Assembly: GCF_024296685.1 (NCBI RefSeq)
Contig: NZ_CP100763.1
Span: forward strand, 2,170,001 to 2,234,000
Length of the DNA: 64,000 bases
Direction of reading: 5' to 3'
Origin: Natrinema marinum
GTDB lineage: Archaea > Halobacteriota > Halobacteria > Halobacteriales > Natrialbaceae
Position 1 is the first letter of the stretch, and each line of letters begins with the position of its first letter. This document shows positions 1 to 8,682 of the stretch, piece by piece. The position numbers and the translations under genes are program-made. Below the pieces are notes generated by a model that saw only the letters and a list, made by a program, of their open reading frames with translations, was not told the origin of the DNA and searched no databases.

Positions 1-661
1 GGTCGTGGAAGCGCTCGATCGTCAGATCCGGCTCGCCCGCGACCGGCTCCCACGGCCGGCCCTTGCGATCGACCCACGCACCCTGCATGCCGGCGTGTTT
101 GGCCCCCATCACGTCGTACCAGCCGGCGGTGACGTGGACGATCTCGTCGATCGGCGTCCCGGTTCTGCCGGCCGCGTGGCGGTAGAGATCGGCCGCGGGC
201 TTGTACGTCTCCACTTCGTCGGCGCTGATCGCGTCCTCGAGGAGGTCGCCGATATCGGCGTGGTCGATCATCGACGACAGCATATCGGGGTCGCCGTTCG
301 AGACGACGTAGCAGTCGTAGCCGCCCTCGCGCAGGCGCTCGATGCCGTCGCGAACGTCGTCGAACACGTCGAGTTCGTGGTAGACGGCCAGCACCTCGTC
401 GCGCTCGGCTTCGGTGACATCGGCGTCGAACACCTCGAGCGCGTACTGGAGCGCGTCGCGGTTCATCTCGTAGAACGGCTGGTAGGCGTCGACGTGGTTC
501 GCGACGAGCGTGTACTCGAGCGAGCGCAGCCGCCACAGGGTCGAGATCGGTTCGGGATCGGCGACGTGATCGGCGAGCGCGCGGACGGCTGCGTCGACGT
601 CGACGAGGGTGCTGTAGGAGTCGAACGTGATCGTCTGCACGCGGTCGGGATCGAACGTCAT
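1..661 (-). CDS. HAD hydrolase, haloacid dehalogenase type II-like (3' end cut by window edge)
   Basis: The reverse frame opens with ATG at 661 and runs off the left edge, so the C-terminus is missing. The N-terminus carries FDSYSTL, the HAD motif I with the nucleophilic Asp. Later come VVSNGD (motif II region), YKPA (motif III Lys) and VTAGWYDVMGA, close to the motif IV region of type II 2-haloacid dehalogenases. The family hydrolyses carbon-halogen or phosphate-ester bonds in the cytoplasm, and the true substrate cannot be told from sequence. A TATA-like TACTATCAC on the reverse strand lies about 27 nt before the ATG, which suits a leaderless transcript. It runs in the same direction as the permease gene that starts at 1845, but the two are separated. 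Confidence 0.85.
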   Translation of the reverse strand, partial: MTFDPDRVQTITFDSYSTLVDVDAAVRALADHVADPEPISTLWRLRSLEYTLVANHVDAYQPFYEMNRDALQYALEVFDADVTEAERDEVLAVYHELDVFDDVRDGIERLREGGYDCYVVSNGDPDMLSSMIDHADIGDLLEDAISADEVETYKPAADLYRHAAGRTGTPIDEIVHVTAGWYDVMGAKHAGMQGAWVDRKGRPWEPVAGEPDLTIERFHD

Positions 662-753
662 GGGGCAGACTGTCGGCTCGCGTCGTGATAGTACCCACGC
701 GCCGTGGTAGCTCGTCGTCCGGGGGTGGGCGTTGCGACGGCGGTCGGTCGCGG

Positions 754-1845
754 TCACGATTCCAGAAACGTGCTGGCGAGGTCGGGGAAGCGCTGGTCGG
801 CGAAGTGGACGGCGAGAACGACGACGATCGGGCCGAAGAACAGCCCCCACCAGCCGAAAGCGAGCGTGCCGAGGAAGTAGCCTAGCAGGACCAGTCCCAT
901 GTGGACGCCGCTTCGCGCGGACAGGTACGATCGCGCGAAGAAATCGGGGATAGTGTCGACGACGACGAACGTCAGCACCAAGAAGGCAACCGGGTGCCAA
1001 AACGGCGTCGGCGTCGCCACTGCGGCGCCGACCAGGAGCAAGCCGTACGGAACGTAGACGATTTTCATGCCGACTGCCGGAACCAGCGTCCCGATCCCGA
1101 TGAGCAACGAGAGCAGAATCGGTGTCGCGACGACGGCCCCGCTCGAGGAGAGGACGTTGAGCCCGTAGAACGTGACGGCGGCGACGCTGGCCGCAACCGC
1201 GATAACCGCGAGATTGCTGACGAACACGGTCTCGAGGTCGTCGTCGACTGACTGGGTGTACGAGATGATGCCGTCGTCGTGGTCGATGCTCTCGTAGAAC
1301 CATCGTCGCAACTTCTGGTCGTCCCGGAGCAGGTAAAAGAGGAACGTGAGCATGAGAAAGAACTGGGCGAGGATCGAAAAGGCGGTCCCCACGATCGACC
1401 GTAGCTGTCCGACGACGCTCGGCACGCCCTGACGGAGGGCGCTGCCGATCGAGCCGCCGGCTCCGCCCGTGATCGTCTCCCGAAGCCGACCGATGTTTCC
1501 CTCCTTGGCCAGCCGCAGATACGGCTGGAAGAGCGACCGGTACGCCTCGAGGTCGCTCGCGGCGAGGAACTGATCGAGTTCCCTGAGCGCGACGACGACC
1601 GCGTAGGCGACGACGGCCAGCATGGGGACGATGACGAACAGTATCGTGGCAGTCGCCGTCACGTTCGGATGGTCGACGTACCGCTCGAGGTGGCGGTAGA
1701 GCGGACGCGTCGCGTAGTAGACGAAGATCGCGAAGAGAAACGCCCCGAAGTATCTGTAGAGGGCGAGTCCGATCAGCGCTACGAGGACGACGCCGAGCAC
1801 GACCCAGACGACGCGCTTGCCATCCCATTCGTCGAACACGCCCAT
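754..1845 (-). CDS. AI-2E family transporter (UPF0118-type permease)
   Basis: This 363-residue polytopic membrane protein has about eight hydrophobic segments: two near the N-terminus (about 12-45), one near 58-85, one near 160-185 and a dense C-terminal group from about 215 to 350. The C-terminal section with LVPAVGMKIVYVPYG and a DTIPDFFARSYLS-like stretch is typical of the AI-2E transporter family. Members export or exchange small molecules, and some act as Na+/H+ antiporters, so the family name should not be read as a proven autoinducer function. The long soluble stretch between about 85 and 155 is also typical. No operon partner is evident. Confidence 0.85.
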   Translation of the reverse strand: MGVFDEWDGKRVVWVVLGVVLVALIGLALYRYFGAFLFAIFVYYATRPLYRHLERYVDHPNVTATATILFVIVPMLAVVAYAVVVALRELDQFLAASDLEAYRSLFQPYLRLAKEGNIGRLRETITGGAGGSIGSALRQGVPSVVGQLRSIVGTAFSILAQFFLMLTFLFYLLRDDQKLRRWFYESIDHDDGIISYTQSVDDDLETVFVSNLAVIAVAASVAAVTFYGLNVLSSSGAVVATPILLSLLIGIGTLVPAVGMKIVYVPYGLLLVGAAVATPTPFWHPVAFLVLTFVVVDTIPDFFARSYLSARSGVHMGLVLLGYFLGTLAFGWWGLFFGPIVVVLAVHFADQRFPDLASTFLES

Positions 1846-1981
1846 GGTCTACTACACGGCCACGACTGGCAAAAACGCCGGTCTTGCCATCGAATGCGGT
1901 GATCGACGCGTGACTGTCGGGACGTAGTGACAGTCGTCCTGACGACGGATATCGGGACTGCCTGCGAGCCACCGGGTCGGG

Positions 1982-2488
1982 TCACTCGTCGATCTCGATC
2001 GGGTTCGGGAGCGGATAGAGGGTCGGGACCGTCTCGTCCTGCTCGACGGTCCGGACCGTTCGTCCGTCGACTGTGACGACGAAATCGGGCGCTGAGAGGG
2101 CTGTCGCGACGGTGAGACGGCTCTCGGCTCGGCAGCCTTCGGCGAGGGATTTCCCCCGATCCGTCTCGGTCGTTCGGAGCGCGATCTCGTAGGTGTCGGT
2201 CGATCGCCGGACGACATCGACATCCACCTCGGTTCCACGGGGATGGACGACCGTGGCGTTCAGCGTCGTCGTCCACGCCTCGCCGTTCGCGACGACGTGG
2301 AGCCAGCCGTCGTTCGCTCGCGGGCCGTCGTAACAGGACGGGCCGACGCTCGTGTAACTCGTCGGCGGGTCCGAGGCGTCCGGAGCCGATGCGTCGGAAC
2401 TCATCACGATCCCGCCGACGACGCCCCCGATCAGCAGACCGACGACGAGGCCGAGAAGCAGCGGTCTCGACGGCGGAAAGTCGATCAT
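1982..2488 (-). CDS. Hypothetical membrane-anchored protein
   Basis: The family was not recognised. The 168-residue protein has one strongly hydrophobic N-terminal helix (about residues 9-29, rich in Gly, Leu and Val), followed by an acidic extracytoplasmic domain that probably forms beta strands. Only two Cys residues stand out (YDGPR and EGCRAE regions). The start is supported by a reverse-strand TATA-like element (GATATGTTTA, around 2515-2524) about 30 nt upstream. That region is shared with the divergently transcribed SDR gene. The topology suggests a signal anchor with the bulk of the protein outside the cell, which is inference. Confidence 0.6.
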   Translation of the reverse strand: MIDFPPSRPLLLGLVVGLLIGGVVGGIVMSSDASAPDASDPPTSYTSVGPSCYDGPRANDGWLHVVANGEAWTTTLNATVVHPRGTEVDVDVVRRSTDTYEIALRTTETDRGKSLAEGCRAESRLTVATALSAPDFVVTVDGRTVRTVEQDETVPTLYPLPNPIEIDE

Positions 2489-2582
2489 CGACTCGAGCTA
2501 GGGATTCTGGTTAGTAAACATATCTGTTTTCCGACCCGACGGCGACACCCACCGTTTTGGGGATCGGCCCCGTCCGAGGGGT

Positions 2583-3284
2583 ATGACGCGAACGGCCGTC
2601 ATCGCCGGCGTCGGTCCCGGCCTCGGTGCATCGCTCGCGCGCAAATTCGTCGCCGAAGGCTGCGAAGTGGGACTGTTCGCCCGCTCTGCGGACTACCTCG
2701 AGGAACTCGCGGACGAACTCGGTGACGACGCCCTCGCGGTCCCGACGGACATCACGGACCCCGAGGCGGTAGCGGCCGGGTTCGAGGCAGTCCGCGATGC
2801 GTTCGGTCCCGTCGATATTCTCGTCAATCACGCCAGCGGCGGGTCCTGGTCGGGTCTGCGGGACATCTCGCTCGAGGCGTTCGAACGCGCGGTGCAAACG
2901 TCGGCCGCCGGTGCGCTGCTGTGCTCCCAAGAAGCCGTCGGCGACATGCTGGCCGGCGATGGCGGAACGATAGTCTTCACCGGCGCGACCTCGGCGGTCC
3001 GCGGCCGCGGCGGCGCGATCGGGTTCAGCGCGGCCAAGTTCGCCGTTCGGGGGATGGCTGAATCCATGGCCCGTGAACTCGGCCCCGAGGGGATCCACGT
3101 CGCCCACGTCGTGATCGACGGCGGGATCGAGACACCCTCGGTCCGCGAGTCCCGGCCCGACCGCGACGAAGCGGCGTTTCTCGACCCAGACGCCATCGCC
3201 GACTCCTACTGGCACCTCGTCGAGCAGGATCGGTCGGCCTGGACGCTCGAACTCGATCTCCGGCCGTACGTCGAGGAGTTCTGA
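2583..3284 (+). CDS. SDR-family oxidoreductase-like protein lacking the catalytic Tyr
   Basis: This 233-residue protein has the short-chain dehydrogenase Rossmann fold. It shows a GVGPGLG nucleotide-binding loop (residues 9-15), an NHASG segment equivalent to NNAG (82-86) and a Ser at position 137 in TGATS. The usual Tyr-x-x-x-Lys pair is changed: residues 148-152 read FSAAK, so the general acid Tyr is Phe while Lys152 remains. The C-terminal part is short, with no obvious extension. Either the protein binds NAD(P) without classical dehydrogenase activity, or it uses another residue. The nearest neighbours do not suggest a pathway. Confidence 0.8.
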   Translation: MTRTAVIAGVGPGLGASLARKFVAEGCEVGLFARSADYLEELADELGDDALAVPTDITDPEAVAAGFEAVRDAFGPVDILVNHASGGSWSGLRDISLEAFERAVQTSAAGALLCSQEAVGDMLAGDGGTIVFTGATSAVRGRGGAIGFSAAKFAVRGMAESMARELGPEGIHVAHVVIDGGIETPSVRESRPDRDEAAFLDPDAIADSYWHLVEQDRSAWTLELDLRPYVEEF

Positions 3285-3330
3285 GCCGTGCCCCGCCCTC
3301 CGGGCGAGCGCCTCGTCGGGGCCGAGGACG

Positions 3331-3340
3331 CCATTTTATT
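3331..3340 (+). promoter_or_regulatory. TATA-like box for the antiporter regulatory-subunit gene
   Basis: CCATTTTATT is centred about 28 nt before the ATG at 3365. This is the distance expected of a haloarchaeal TATA box driving a leaderless mRNA, and it supports that start codon. Confidence 0.6.
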
Positions 3341-3364
3341 AGCGCAGCCTCGCTCGGTTCCAGT

Positions 3365-3862
3365 ATGACCATCTACGAGAGCGACCTCCCCGGCGTCGGC
3401 AAGAAGTTCGAGGTCGAACTGGACGACGGCGAACGGCTCGTCATCGTGACCCACAACACTGGCAAGCGAGAGGTGTATCTGAAAGCGAACCCGGACGCGG
3501 ACGGCGACAAGCTGTTCGAAGTCTCGGACCAGCTCGCCCGGAAGATCGGGACGATTCTCGAGGGAGCGTACTTCCAGCCGGTCGAGACCGAGCAGGTGGA
3601 GACGATGCTCGGCGACGACACGTTCCTCGAGTGGTACGGCGTCACTGGCGAGTCCGATATCGCCGGCGAGAGCCTCGCCGACGCGCGAATTCGCGAGCGG
3701 ACGGGCGTCTCTATCGTCGCGATTCAGCGCGGCGACAACCTGATCTCGCCGCCGACGCCGGAGACGACCATCGACGCCGGCGACACGCTGGTCGTCATCG
3801 GCGACCGGGAGGACTGCGCCCAGTTCGAGGAGTTGCTCGGCGGCGGGACCGAATCGGAGTGA
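3365..3862 (+). CDS. Cation:proton antiporter regulatory subunit (RCK-C/TrkA-C domain, KhtT-like)
   Basis: This 165-residue soluble protein has a distinctive N-terminal half and a C-terminal RCK-C (TrkA-C) domain at about 95-160. That domain includes a RTGVSIVAIQR strand and a GDTLVVIGD turn. KhtT-like proteins bind ligand at the membrane face and gate a partner CPA2 antiporter. The next gene, starting at 3898, encodes such an antiporter, so the two should form one K+(Na+)/H+ exchange unit. A TATA-like box 28 nt upstream supports the start. Confidence 0.88.
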   Translation: MTIYESDLPGVGKKFEVELDDGERLVIVTHNTGKREVYLKANPDADGDKLFEVSDQLARKIGTILEGAYFQPVETEQVETMLGDDTFLEWYGVTGESDIAGESLADARIRERTGVSIVAIQRGDNLISPPTPETTIDAGDTLVVIGDREDCAQFEELLGGGTESE

Positions 3863-3897
3863 TCGAGGCGCATGCACGCAGTCGGAGGTGACCGATA

Positions 3898-5229
3898 GTG
3901 GCGACCGAGACGGCACTCGTCGACGTCGGAATTCTCTTTACGGCGGTCGCGCTCGCTGGCGTACTGGCGAGCCGGCTCGATCAGTCGGTGATCCCGCTGT
4001 ACATCCTCACCGGGATCCTCGTCGGCTCGAACGTCCTCGGCGAACTGCCCGCGCTGGCCGGCAGCGAGGTCGGGATCGGCGGCACCACCGTTACGGTTCC
4101 CGAACTGACCCTCGGCGGCGTGGACCTCCTCGCAGCGACGGGCGGCCTCGCGCTCACCGACACCGACTTCGTCGTCGTCGGCGCGGAGATCGGGATCGTC
4201 CTCCTGTTGTTCTTCCTCGGCCTCGAGTTCAACTTAGAGCGGCTGCTCGCGAGCCGGAACCGGATCGGGAAGGCGGGCACGGTCGATCTCGCCGTCAACT
4301 TCACGCTCGGGTTCGGGTTCGGCTATCTCGTCTTCGGCGGGCCGCTCGCGGCCGTGTTGACCGCCGGTATCGTCTACATCTCCTCGAGTGCGATCATCAC
4401 GAAGTCGCTGCTCGATCTGGGCTGGATCGCCAACGACGAGGCCGAGCCGCTGCTGGGGATCCTCGTCTACGAGGACCTGTTCATCGCGGTCTATCTGGCG
4501 ATCGTGTCGGCGCTCGTCCTCGGGGGCGGCGATGTCGCGACGGCCGCTGGACAGATCGGGATCGCGATCGGCGTCATCCTCGCCTTGCTCGCGCTCGTCT
4601 CGTACGGCACCGGCTTCTTCCAGCGGTTCCTCGACGCCGACACCAACGAGTTCGTGGTCGTCCGCGCGCTCGGGGTGACGATCCTCGTGGCCGGGATCGC
4701 GTACGCGCTGGGCGTCAGCGAGGCCGTCGCGGCCTTCTTCGTCGGGATGGCCTTCTCCGGGACCGACCACGTCCACGACCTCGAGCGGCTGCTCGAGCCA
4801 CTTCGGGACGCGTTCGCGGCGATCTTCTTCGTCTGGATCGGCCTCGTCACCGATCCGGGGTTGTTCTCGCCGTCGGTGCTCGCCACCATCGCCGCCGCGG
4901 CGATCCTGACGGCACCGACGAAGATCGTGAGCGGCTACCTCGGCGGGAAGATCTACGATCTCGACGACCGCCGGTCGCTCCGGGTCGGCCTCGGGATGGC
5001 CACCCGCGGCGAGTTCTCGCTGATCATCGCGAGCCTCGCGCTCTCGGGTGCCGGTACCGGTCTCGCCGCCGGTACGGCGGAGACGATCTACGCGTTCGCC
5101 GTCGGCTACGTCCTCGTCATGAGCGTCCTCGGCACCTCGCTCATGGGGTACTCGAGCCGGATCGAACCCGTCGTCGTCGGGGTGCTAGAGCGGCGCCGCG
5201 TCGGCTCCGCTCAGCCGGCCGAAGAGTGA
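3898..5229 (+). CDS. CPA2-family cation:proton antiporter (KhtU/KefB-like)
   Basis: This 443-residue membrane protein has about twelve transmembrane helices. FLGLEFNLE and ITKSLLDLG segments and the Gly-rich helices match monovalent cation:proton antiporter-2 proteins. It starts with GTG at 3898, 35 nt after the regulatory-subunit stop. A strong Shine-Dalgarno sequence GGAGGTG at 3884-3890 decides this start, which is notable because most genes here appear leaderless. The RCK domain is not fused but supplied by the preceding gene. The likely role is K+ or Na+ efflux coupled to proton uptake for pH and ion balance in high salt. Confidence 0.88.
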   Translation: MATETALVDVGILFTAVALAGVLASRLDQSVIPLYILTGILVGSNVLGELPALAGSEVGIGGTTVTVPELTLGGVDLLAATGGLALTDTDFVVVGAEIGIVLLLFFLGLEFNLERLLASRNRIGKAGTVDLAVNFTLGFGFGYLVFGGPLAAVLTAGIVYISSSAIITKSLLDLGWIANDEAEPLLGILVYEDLFIAVYLAIVSALVLGGGDVATAAGQIGIAIGVILALLALVSYGTGFFQRFLDADTNEFVVVRALGVTILVAGIAYALGVSEAVAAFFVGMAFSGTDHVHDLERLLEPLRDAFAAIFFVWIGLVTDPGLFSPSVLATIAAAAILTAPTKIVSGYLGGKIYDLDDRRSLRVGLGMATRGEFSLIIASLALSGAGTGLAAGTAETIYAFAVGYVLVMSVLGTSLMGYSSRIEPVVVGVLERRRVGSAQPAEE

Positions 5230-5239
5230 ACCGGCCGCG

Positions 5240-5662
5240 TCAATCGCCGTCCGCCGGGTACTGTGTGGCGGGACTCGAAGCGGGAGCGTTCGAATCGCTT
5301 TCGACGCGTTCCAGGACGGCGAGCGTCCCCGCAGCGTACGCGACGAGCCCGGCGCCGATGACGAGGAAGCCGAGTCCGAGTCGAAGTTCGCTCGCAAGCG
5401 GGAGCAACGGACTCACACCGACGAGGGCCGCGAGCGAAACGAGTCCGGTACTCAGCCCCGTCCATCGTTTGTCGGCCCACGTCTCGCCGGTGGCGTATGC
5501 CGGATAGCGCCACCCGATGTGGAGGGTGAGTTTGAGTCCACAGGCCCAGCAGAGACCGGTCACGAGCGCGAGACTGGCATAGCCGCCGAGCCAGTAGAGG
5601 CCGCCGGCGATTCCTGCGCCTGCCACGAGTGCGATGAGTGTATCGCGAGTCGATCGGTTCAT
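5240..5662 (-). CDS. Small four-helix membrane protein, unknown function
   Basis: The family was not recognised. The 140-residue protein has four hydrophobic stretches at roughly 9-27, 29-47, 72-92 and 97-117, with short polar loops and an acidic C-terminal tail. The ATG at 5662 is preferred because a reverse-strand GTTAAC element at 5687-5692 lies about 27 nt upstream, as in leaderless haloarchaeal genes. A much longer open frame that includes this gene extends rightwards antisense to the K+ channel, and it is not supported. It converges with the antiporter gene, leaving only 10 nt between the stops. Confidence 0.6.
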   Translation of the reverse strand: MNRSTRDTLIALVAGAGIAGGLYWLGGYASLALVTGLCWACGLKLTLHIGWRYPAYATGETWADKRWTGLSTGLVSLAALVGVSPLLPLASELRLGLGFLVIGAGLVAYAAGTLAVLERVESDSNAPASSPATQYPADGD

Positions 5663-5758
5663 ATCTTCCAGAACGCGTGCTCGCCCGTTAACTGTTCCTG
5701 GGAAGACATGACTGTGGAGCGTGGGCAAATGAGGAATAATATCCCGATAGAAGAAATG

Positions 5759-5791
5759 TTGTCCAAGAGAACAGTATTGAGTGTGGGACAA
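5759..5791. repeat. Short inverted repeat TTGTCC/GGACAA upstream of the K+ channel gene
   Basis: TTGTCC at 5759-5764 and GGACAA at 5786-5791 are perfect inverted arms separated by 21 nt, about 70 nt before the channel start. This could be a regulator site, but arms of this size occur by chance. Confidence 0.25.
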
Positions 5792-5860
5792 TTTGTGCGT
5801 TAGGTAAAGCCAGTCATTTAATCGTTCAGAGCGACTACTGATAGAGACCGGGGCCACTCG

Positions 5861-7519
5861 ATGCGTGCACTCCGAGACAGCGACGGACTCCACCCGCGAA
5901 ACCTCACGAAACGACAGCGACTGCTGGTGCTGTTCGTAGCCGGGCTCGGTCTCACCGTTCTCTTCTACACGATCGTCTACAACTGGGGAATGTACGCGCT
6001 CGAGAACCGTCCCCAGTCCGTCTTCCGGTCGTTTCAGACGGTGGTCGAGACGATGACGACGACCGGGTACGGTGCCGATTCGCCGTGGTCGACGCCGATG
6101 ATGAACGTGTTGATGGTGACGATTCAACTGACCGGCGTCGTCATCGGCTTCATCACGCTGCGCGTCCTCGTCATTCCGCTCTTCGAACGGACGCCGCTGA
6201 ACCTCGACGACCGGCTCACGATCAAGAACGACCACGTCGTTATCGCGGAGTACCAGCACGACACCGAGATACTGCTCGGCGAACTCGAGGAACTCGATAT
6301 CGATTACGTCCTCATCGAATCCGACGAGGAGGAAGCAAAGCGGCTCTCGGACGACGGCTATCAGGCGATCCACGGTGACCCGGAGCGACGATCCGACCTC
6401 GACCGAGCGACGATCGACCGGGCGTCGCTGCTGATCACCGACGCCGGCGACAAAACTGCCAGCGTCGTCCTCACTGCGCTCGAAGCGAACGAAGCCCTCC
6501 GCGTGATCAGTTTCACGGCGTCGACGCGCCGCAAAGCGGCGCTCGCGGAAGTCGGCGTCGACCGGAGCGTCGCCCCGCACGCGCTGATCGGGCAGCGACT
6601 GGCGGAGAAGGCGGCGACCCCCATCGCGGTCAACGGTCGCTCCGAGGCGGACGAAGTCGACGTTCGCGAGATACTCGTCCGTCGGGACAGTCCGCTGCAC
6701 GGCGTCCGAGTGCGCGACTCGCCGATCGTGGCCCATCCGAACTTGACGCTGGTCGCCGGCTGGTTCGACGGCGTGCTGCACGTGCCGCCGACACCGGATG
6801 ACCGACTGACGCCGAACACCGTGCTGGTCGTTGCCGGGCCGGAGAGCGAACTCGACGAGATCGCAAACGAGGTCGCCGGCGTCCGGTCGCGACGCATCAC
6901 GACCCCATCTGAGATCATCGTCGCCGGCCTCGGAGAGGGCGGTACCGCGGCCGTCGAGGCGCTCCCGTCGGACGTGTCGACGACGACCGTCGACGAATCG
7001 GCGGCTCGGAATCCCGATCTCGTCGGCGATATCACCGAACCCGAGACGCTTCGCGACGCCGGCATCGCGGACGCCTCGGCACTGGTCGTCACCGTCGACG
7101 ACGATTCGACCGCCCTGTTGACGATCGCCATGGCTCGATCGCTCTCGGACGAGGTAGAGATCCTCGCTCGAGTGACCGACGGCGAGAAGACGAAGGCGGC
7201 GTTCAGAGCGGGCGCCGATTACGTCCTCTCCATTCAGCAGGTGGCCGCGCGGCTGGTCGCGACGGAGGTACACGGCGAGCGAGTGATCGATCCGACGAGT
7301 CAGATTCGCCTCGTTCGGGCCGATTCGGAGCCGTTCGTCGGTGAGACGGTAGCGGACGTCCGTCGCGAGACCGACCGTGGTTGGACGCTCGTCGGCGTTG
7401 CCCGTGCCGATACCGTCTACACTGACGAACGCACCGCTATCGAAACGGGCGACGAAGTGATCGTCGCGGGAAGCGACGACGCGATCCAAGCATTCGAGCG
7501 AACCGTCGACACGGTCTGA
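5861..7519 (+). CDS. Two-TM potassium channel with two RCK (TrkA-N/TrkA-C) domains
   Basis: This 552-residue protein begins with a helix at about 22-40, a pore loop with the selectivity filter TTTGYGA (TGYG at 68-71) and a second helix at about 85-105, making a minimal K+ channel pore. Two cytoplasmic RCK modules follow: TrkA-N at about 125-240 with TrkA-C at about 262-345, then TrkA-N at about 350-460 with TrkA-C at about 475-550. The second TrkA-N keeps a dinucleotide-binding loop (AGLGEGG). In the first, that loop is VIAEYQHDT and has no glycines. The role is gated K+ conductance, important because haloarchaea hold molar KCl inside. A TATA-like CATTTAAT lies about 41 nt upstream. Confidence 0.92.
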   Translation: MRALRDSDGLHPRNLTKRQRLLVLFVAGLGLTVLFYTIVYNWGMYALENRPQSVFRSFQTVVETMTTTGYGADSPWSTPMMNVLMVTIQLTGVVIGFITLRVLVIPLFERTPLNLDDRLTIKNDHVVIAEYQHDTEILLGELEELDIDYVLIESDEEEAKRLSDDGYQAIHGDPERRSDLDRATIDRASLLITDAGDKTASVVLTALEANEALRVISFTASTRRKAALAEVGVDRSVAPHALIGQRLAEKAATPIAVNGRSEADEVDVREILVRRDSPLHGVRVRDSPIVAHPNLTLVAGWFDGVLHVPPTPDDRLTPNTVLVVAGPESELDEIANEVAGVRSRRITTPSEIIVAGLGEGGTAAVEALPSDVSTTTVDESAARNPDLVGDITEPETLRDAGIADASALVVTVDDDSTALLTIAMARSLSDEVEILARVTDGEKTKAAFRAGADYVLSIQQVAARLVATEVHGERVIDPTSQIRLVRADSEPFVGETVADVRRETDRGWTLVGVARADTVYTDERTAIETGDEVIVAGSDDAIQAFERTVDTV

Positions 7520-7600
7520 GCGGTACTGCGAGCGGACCGTGACGAATGAACCTCGATCGGAAGGGATAGCTTCAACCCGCTCGAGCACCCCATACCGTCT

Positions 7601-8254
7601 ATGCCACGGGCGGTCGTCTTCGACCTCGATTACACGCTGGCCGTTCCCCGACGCGATCGGGCGACCATCCTCGACGAGGCCACGACGACCACCGGCGCGC
7701 CCTCGCTATCGCGCGACGACTACCTCGAGGCCCACCGCCGGAACCTCACCACCGAGACGCGCGAGCCCATCTTCGCCGACCTGCTCGCAGACAGCGACGC
7801 CGACCCGGCCGCGGTCGCGACGGCCTACCGCGAGACGATCGCCGACGACCTCGAGCCGTTGCCCGGCGTCGAGGCCATGCTCGCGGATCTGCGCGGCGAG
7901 TACCGCGTCGGCCTGCTCACGAACGGCCCCGTCCGCGCCCAGCGGGACAAACTCGAGACGCTCGGTTGGGAGGACGCCTTCGACGCCGCCCTCGTGACGG
8001 GTGAACTCGAGGCTGGGAAACCCGATCCGCGCGCGTTCGAGGCGATCGCGGACGAACTGAGCGTCGACCCCGCCGAGGCGGTCTACGTCGGCGACGAGGT
8101 CGAGGCCGATGTTCGCGGCGCGACCGAGACGGGACTGCGCGCGATTCAGGTGCTGCTCGCGGACGGCCCCGGCCCGGATCAGCGCGCCGTCGCGCACGTC
8201 GAGCAACGGGAGATCGCGACCGCGCTACCGGGGCTCGTCGCCGACCTCGAGTGA
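7601..8254 (+). CDS. HAD superfamily hydrolase
   Basis: This 217-residue HAD phosphatase-like protein has motif I FDLDYTL (Asp8 nucleophile, Asp10 acid/base), motif II LLTNGP, motif III Lys in GKPDP and motif IV VGDEVEADV. An alpha-helical cap lies between motifs I and II (C1 type). It resembles phosphoglycolate phosphatase and YjjG-type enzymes that dephosphorylate small metabolites, and the substrate is not predictable. The small membrane-protein gene at 8258 follows after three bases, so the two are probably co-transcribed. Confidence 0.85.
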   Translation: MPRAVVFDLDYTLAVPRRDRATILDEATTTTGAPSLSRDDYLEAHRRNLTTETREPIFADLLADSDADPAAVATAYRETIADDLEPLPGVEAMLADLRGEYRVGLLTNGPVRAQRDKLETLGWEDAFDAALVTGELEAGKPDPRAFEAIADELSVDPAEAVYVGDEVEADVRGATETGLRAIQVLLADGPGPDQRAVAHVEQREIATALPGLVADLE

Positions 8255-8257
8255 GCC

Positions 8258-8677
8258 ATGGCCGTCCGCCGCCGGTTCTGGTCGCGACACGCGAACCCGT
8301 GGAGCGTCTGGACGCTAATGGGTGCGTATCCGACGCTCGTCTGGGCGATCTACCGGCGGGATCGACGGCTGCTCGTCGGCACGCTCCTGTTCGTCGCGGC
8401 GAATCCGTTCGTCTCCCCGCCGCCGGAAACCGACGACGCGTGGGCGACGCGCGTCGTCCTCGGTGAGCGGGTCTGGCTCGAGCGTGAACCGCTGCGCTCG
8501 AGGGAGACCCTGTTCGCGGCCGCGTCTGCCCCGGTCTATCTGTGGACGTTGCGAGCGGCCGTCGACCGCCGGCGCGTCGAAACCGGCGTCGGTGTGGCGC
8601 TCTCGATGGCGCTGATGCTCGTCTTTTTCCGGCGAATGGTTCGACTGTACGACGAAGAGAACGAAGCGAGCGCGTAA
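8258..8677 (+). CDS. Small membrane protein (DUF6653-like)
   Basis: This 139-residue protein has a basic N-terminus with an RHANPWSVWT segment, which I associate from memory with the haloarchaeal DUF6653 family. Hydrophobic stretches lie near 22-32, 40-52, 88-99 and 110-125. The function is unknown. The ATG is three bases after the HAD hydrolase stop, so it is probably translated from the same mRNA. It converges with the gene ending at 8683, leaving almost no space for a terminator. Confidence 0.65.
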   Translation: MAVRRRFWSRHANPWSVWTLMGAYPTLVWAIYRRDRRLLVGTLLFVAANPFVSPPPETDDAWATRVVLGERVWLEREPLRSRETLFAAASAPVYLWTLRAAVDRRRVETGVGVALSMALMLVFFRRMVRLYDEENEASA

Positions 8678-8682
8678 GGCCG

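Noticed and set aside
3888-5507. A 539-codon forward frame overlapping the antiporter
   Set aside because: It is an Arg-dominated shift of the well-supported membrane protein, with no family similarity.
5240-7588. A 782-codon reverse frame reaching over the K+ channel gene
   Set aside because: Residues beyond the small membrane protein are Arg- and Asp-rich shadow sequence antisense to the channel. The promoter and start at 5662 explain the real gene.
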